64,000 bases of DNA, from positions 26,127 through 90,126 of the forward strand of contig NZ_FZOF01000035.1 of the NCBI RefSeq assembly GCF_900188405.1. Direction: 5' to 3'. This document shows positions 61,690-64,000 of the stretch, piece by piece. The translations under genes and the position numbers were made by a program. The notes under the pieces are model-generated. The model was not told where the DNA came from. It worked only from the letters and a program-made list of their open reading frames with translations, and searched no databases. How positions within the stretch are numbered: position 1 is the stretch's first letter; each line of letters starts with the position of its first letter. The stretch comes from Actinacidiphila glaucinigra. Its GTDB lineage: Bacteria > Actinomycetota > Actinomycetes > Streptomycetales > Streptomycetaceae.

Positions 61690-62200
61690 TCGATGAGCCG
61701 CTCAATGTGCTTCCCGCCCGCCTGGGAGGCTTCCCTCACGGGCGTGGCACTGCCGGGCGGCCCGGAACACCGACCACTTGTCCGCCCGCGTACGGGGCGC
61801 CGAAGGCGCCTCGTCAGGCCCTGCCGACTCAGGGTGGAGCATGTTCTGAAGCGTCCAGACCTGCGCCGACAGCAGCCCATCGCACCCCAGGCGCTGCGCC
61901 TGCACCCACGCGCCCAGATCCTCGCCCCGGACCGTGCTCTGGCACTGCACGGCGGCCAGCGCCTGCCCGGCCATCGTTGAGCCTGCGGCACAGGTGGTGG
62001 CTGCGCTGCCAGGCCATGGGCCAGGCCGGGCACCAGGACGCGTCGATCGTCTCCAGTGCGTAGCGGCGTTCCCCCGACCGTGCCTTGGCGGTGGAACCGA
62101 CCGGCAGCCCCGCCTCCCGCCGCTGCGCGACGGAGTCCGCGAGCCGTCCGGCGGTCCGCTGGTTCTTCATCCAGGTGCCCACCCGCTGCGCGGCCGCGCC
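61690..62200 (-). pseudogene. Helicase-associated-domain gene remnant
   Basis: Minus-strand segments 'STAKARSGERRYALETIDAS' and 'WCPAWPMAWQRSHHLCRRLN', then 'RGEDLGAWVQAQRLGCDGLL' and 'SAQVWTLQNML', then 'KHIERLIEPDGTVVEVRPR' are helicase-associated repeats in three frames (shifts near 61975 and 61705). The gene is clearly dead. It does not overlap the sequence of the 48-kb remnant enough to say they are copies. Confidence 0.75.
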
Positions 62201-62260
62201 CGCGGCCCGGCGGTCGTACGGGCAGGCCCGCGCGCCACTCGACCGGCACACCGCCATCGC

Positions 62261-62460
62261 TGGGGCGCGGGTACCGGCTGGGAGCTGCAGGAGTGGCGGC
62301 ACTCCGGCCTTACCCACCTCGGAGAACAAGGCGCTTCGCTGCTGACGCTCACGGCCAAGTCCCGGCACCGCAAGCCGGGACACGTGAAGCGGTACGTCAA
62401 GCCGTCGCCGGAGGCGATCGCCGAAGTCACGGCCCGCTCGCCCCCGACGGCGCCAACCGC
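62261..62460 (+). pseudogene. C-terminal remnant of a tyrosine recombinase
   Basis: 'WRHSGLTHLGEQGASLLTLT' followed by 'AKSRHRKPGHVKRYVKPSPE' and 'AIAEV' is the catalytic C-terminus of a Streptomyces phage-type integrase, with the nucleophile Tyr in 'VKRYVKPS'. Upstream catalytic parts are missing. It marks a former integrated element. Confidence 0.7.
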
Positions 62461-62528
62461 TGGACTCCCAGGACGGGAGCTGGATCCCCCGAACACGACT
62501 CCGCGTGCGACACGTAATGTGACTTCGC

Positions 62529-63428
62529 ATGATCGAAGCCGAGAGGGAGATCAGCGAGGATCTGGTCCGCGACCTGCTGCGGGACCAGCATCCGGACTTG
62601 GCGGCACTGCCCATCCGCGAGGTGGCGGGCGGATGGGGCAACCAGATGTGGCGCCTCGGCGACGAGTTGGCGGTCCGGATGCAGCGGATGGACCCCAACC
62701 CCGATCTGCAGCTCAAGGAGCGCCGGTGGCTGCCGACCCTGGCCTCGCGTCTGCCGCTGCCCATCCCGGTCCCCGTGCGGGACGGTACGCCGTCCGAGCG
62801 CTTCCCCAAGGTCTGGACCGTCATGACATGGGTTGAGGGCACGCCGCTGGACCACGGCTCGATCACCCGCAGCGACCATGCGGCCGACACCCTGGCGGCC
62901 TTCCTGAAGGCACTGCATGCCGAGGCGCCCGCCGAAGCGCCGCACGCCTCGGACCGCGGCGGTCACCCCAAGGAGTGCATGGAGGGCTTCGAGCACTTCC
63001 TGAGGGCCGTGGACCTCGGCCACTTCGCCGAGGACGACATCCGGGCGGTGTGGGACGACGCGACCGCGGCTCCCGGATGGGAGGGCCCGCGGGTGTGGGT
63101 CCACGGCGACCTGCACCCCGCGAACGTCGTCGTCGCCGAGGGGACACTGGCGGGCGTCGTCGACTTTGGCGCTCTCTTTGCCGGCGACCCGGCCTGGGAC
63201 CTTGCGGCCGCCTGGGTGCTGCTTCCCGCGGGCGGCGCCTCGCGGTTCTTCGACAGCTATGTGCAGGCGGACGAGGCGGCGGTCCGACGGGCGCGTGGGC
63301 TGGCCGCAATGAAGAGTCTGTTCCTGATGCTGATGGGCCAGAACGGGGACCGCGGTCTGCCCGGCGGGAAGCCGAACTGGGGCCCCGCAGGGCGATCGGC
63401 ACTTGACCGTGTCTTGAAGGGCCTTTGA
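62529..63428 (+). CDS. Aminoglycoside-phosphotransferase-like kinase
   Basis: A 299-residue small-molecule kinase of the APH/choline-kinase fold. The catalytic loop is 'VWVHGDLHPANVVV' and the metal-binding motif 'AGVVDFGALFAGDPAWDLA'. The N-terminal lobe includes 'GGWGNQMWRLGDELAVRMQR', where the Val-Arg-Met stretch replaces the usual Val-Lys-x. The ATG at 62529 is used; the ribosome site is weak. Resistance is possible but metabolic kinases are more common in this subfamily. Confidence 0.9.
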   Translation: MIEAEREISEDLVRDLLRDQHPDLAALPIREVAGGWGNQMWRLGDELAVRMQRMDPNPDLQLKERRWLPTLASRLPLPIPVPVRDGTPSERFPKVWTVMTWVEGTPLDHGSITRSDHAADTLAAFLKALHAEAPAEAPHASDRGGHPKECMEGFEHFLRAVDLGHFAEDDIRAVWDDATAAPGWEGPRVWVHGDLHPANVVVAEGTLAGVVDFGALFAGDPAWDLAAAWVLLPAGGASRFFDSYVQADEAAVRRARGLAAMKSLFLMLMGQNGDRGLPGGKPNWGPAGRSALDRVLKGL

Positions 63429-63877
63429 CGGCGGCAGATCGAGCCCTGGTCCGGTCTGGTACACGGACGCCGGTGCTGAGATGCGTGACCAGCCCTACAA
63501 CTGCGTGGGCGAGGTCCGACCGCGGCAGCCTACCGATTTACCGCGACAGACACCCGAACTTCGGCGTAATCCCAGGTCAGGTTGCTCGAATACCACCGCG
63601 ACCTGCAGACGAACCAGCCCGTCACAGAGCCCACCACAACCCCGCTCCCGACCGGGCAGAAACGCGCACGCCCCCACCGGCTCCGGGACCTCGTTCACCG
63701 GACCCGGAAAGAATCTTGCAATCCGGTTTCACCGTGTTCTGCCGAGGTAGCCCGGGGTTTCAGCCTCGGGAGGAATCGGGTCCTGAACGCTTGGGCGTGA
63801 GACGCCCAGACCTTGCTGCGCTTCAAGTCGGCCGTCAATGGCGGTGATTGTCAGTCCGGCCGAATACGGTACTGGTC
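63429..63877. other. Intergenic region with element-end-like hairpins
   Basis: About 450 bp. Hairpins CCGAGG/CCTCGG (63742-63769) and TGGGCG/CGCCCA (63792-63808) resemble IS605 subterminal structures and precede the second TnpB start. No gene is otherwise visible. Confidence 0.5.
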
Positions 63878-64000
63878 GTGGGCGTGAAGATTGTCGTGCA
63901 AGCCAAGCTGCTGCCGACCGCCGAGCAGGCGGTCGCGTTGCGGTCGACGCTGCACGCATGCAACGCCGGCGCTGACCGGGCTGCCGAGGTTGCCTTCACC
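63878..64000 (+). CDS. tnpB: TnpB-like nuclease, N-terminus (cut by window edge)
   Basis: The first 41 codons are visible, starting GTG at 63878 or 63884: 'VKIVVQAKLLPTAEQAVALR' then STLHACNAGADRAAEVAF. This parallels the 49542 TnpB ('VKIVTQVKLLPEAGQAAALR'), so it belongs to the same family but is a distinct copy. The rest lies outside the window. Confidence 0.85.
   Translation, partial: MGVKIVVQAKLLPTAEQAVALRSTLHACNAGADRAAEVAFT

Noticed and set aside
1..64000. CRISPR arrays, rRNA genes and a secondary-metabolite cluster
   Set aside because: No regularly spaced repeats, no rRNA-like sequence and no PKS, NRPS or terpene synthase signature were seen. The multicopper oxidase resembles phenoxazinone synthase but has no biosynthetic neighbours.

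Overview
The window is high-GC actinobacterial DNA and reads as chromosomal Streptomyces. Supporting signs are strong third-position G/C bias, frequent GTG starts, 1-4 bp stop/start overlaps, and several Streptomyces-type families: the SCO5918 family, ECF42 with a DGPF/YciI partner, a leucine-rich-repeat-variant protein, helicase-associated-domain proteins and Fic-like toxins. Intact operons alternate with decayed accessory DNA. I count about 46 credible protein genes, one tRNA gene and at least twelve gene remnants.

Layout. 0.3-3.9 kb: a DHA2-type MFS exporter, two tandem paralogous small acidic proteins and a damaged hypothetical gene. 4.2-16 kb: the best-organised block, a glycan-utilisation cassette. 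A GH35 beta-galactosidase diverges from a LacI regulator, followed by a CUT1 sugar ABC importer (lipoprotein and two permeases), a 59-aa membrane protein, a GH29 alpha-L-fucosidase, a SurA/parvulin-like exported protein and a large exported beta-helix protein with a discoidin-like C-terminus. The last four genes overlap by 4 bp each. Related TGTTA...TAACA inverted repeats lie before both arms, so one LacI protein probably controls the cassette, which ends at a strong hairpin. 16-18 kb: remnants (profilin-like, DUF1963-like, transglutaminase). 18-21 kb: a cold-shock group (SCO5918 family, CBS protein, DEAD-box helicase, CspA-type protein). 21.5-24 kb: an AraC regulator and two secreted peptidoglycan-binding proteins.

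24.7-27.2 kb: acetolactate decarboxylase and catabolic acetolactate synthase, enough to make acetoin from pyruvate. 27.5-29.2 kb: a three-gene sigma-factor module with TGATG couplings. 29.6 kb: an initiator-type tRNA-Met gene with an extra base in its T-stem. 30.7-32.8 kb: a ribbon-helix-helix/Fic-like toxin-antitoxin pair and small mobile-element-like genes or remnants. 33.1-36.2 kb: a GntR regulator with a compact operator array, then an isocitrate lyase/PEP mutase-family enzyme and an amidohydrolase. 36.4-45.3 kb: mostly Streptomyces hypothetical or membrane proteins (septum-formation family, DUF1963, DUF3592, profilin-like, leucine-rich-repeat-variant). 45.4-47.9 kb: ECF42 sigma factor with its DGPF/YciI partner, and a TetR regulator.

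48-64 kb: a helicase-associated remnant; a complete IS200/IS605-type element (TnpA and TnpB); two alpha/beta hydrolases; a broken IS5-type transposase; a lipoprotein; a Tat-exported multicopper oxidase with a large orphan operator upstream; a GMC oxidoreductase divergent from a TetR regulator; helicase-associated and integrase remnants; an aminoglycoside-phosphotransferase-like kinase; and the start of a second TnpB cut by the window edge.

Three damaged fragments in the left half (near 3.5, 16.0 and 21.5 kb) match sequences in the right half (near 40.3, 42.4 and 44.6 kb) in the same order. That suggests an old block duplication followed by insertion and decay. Functions come from motif and family recognition by eye; no database search was run.
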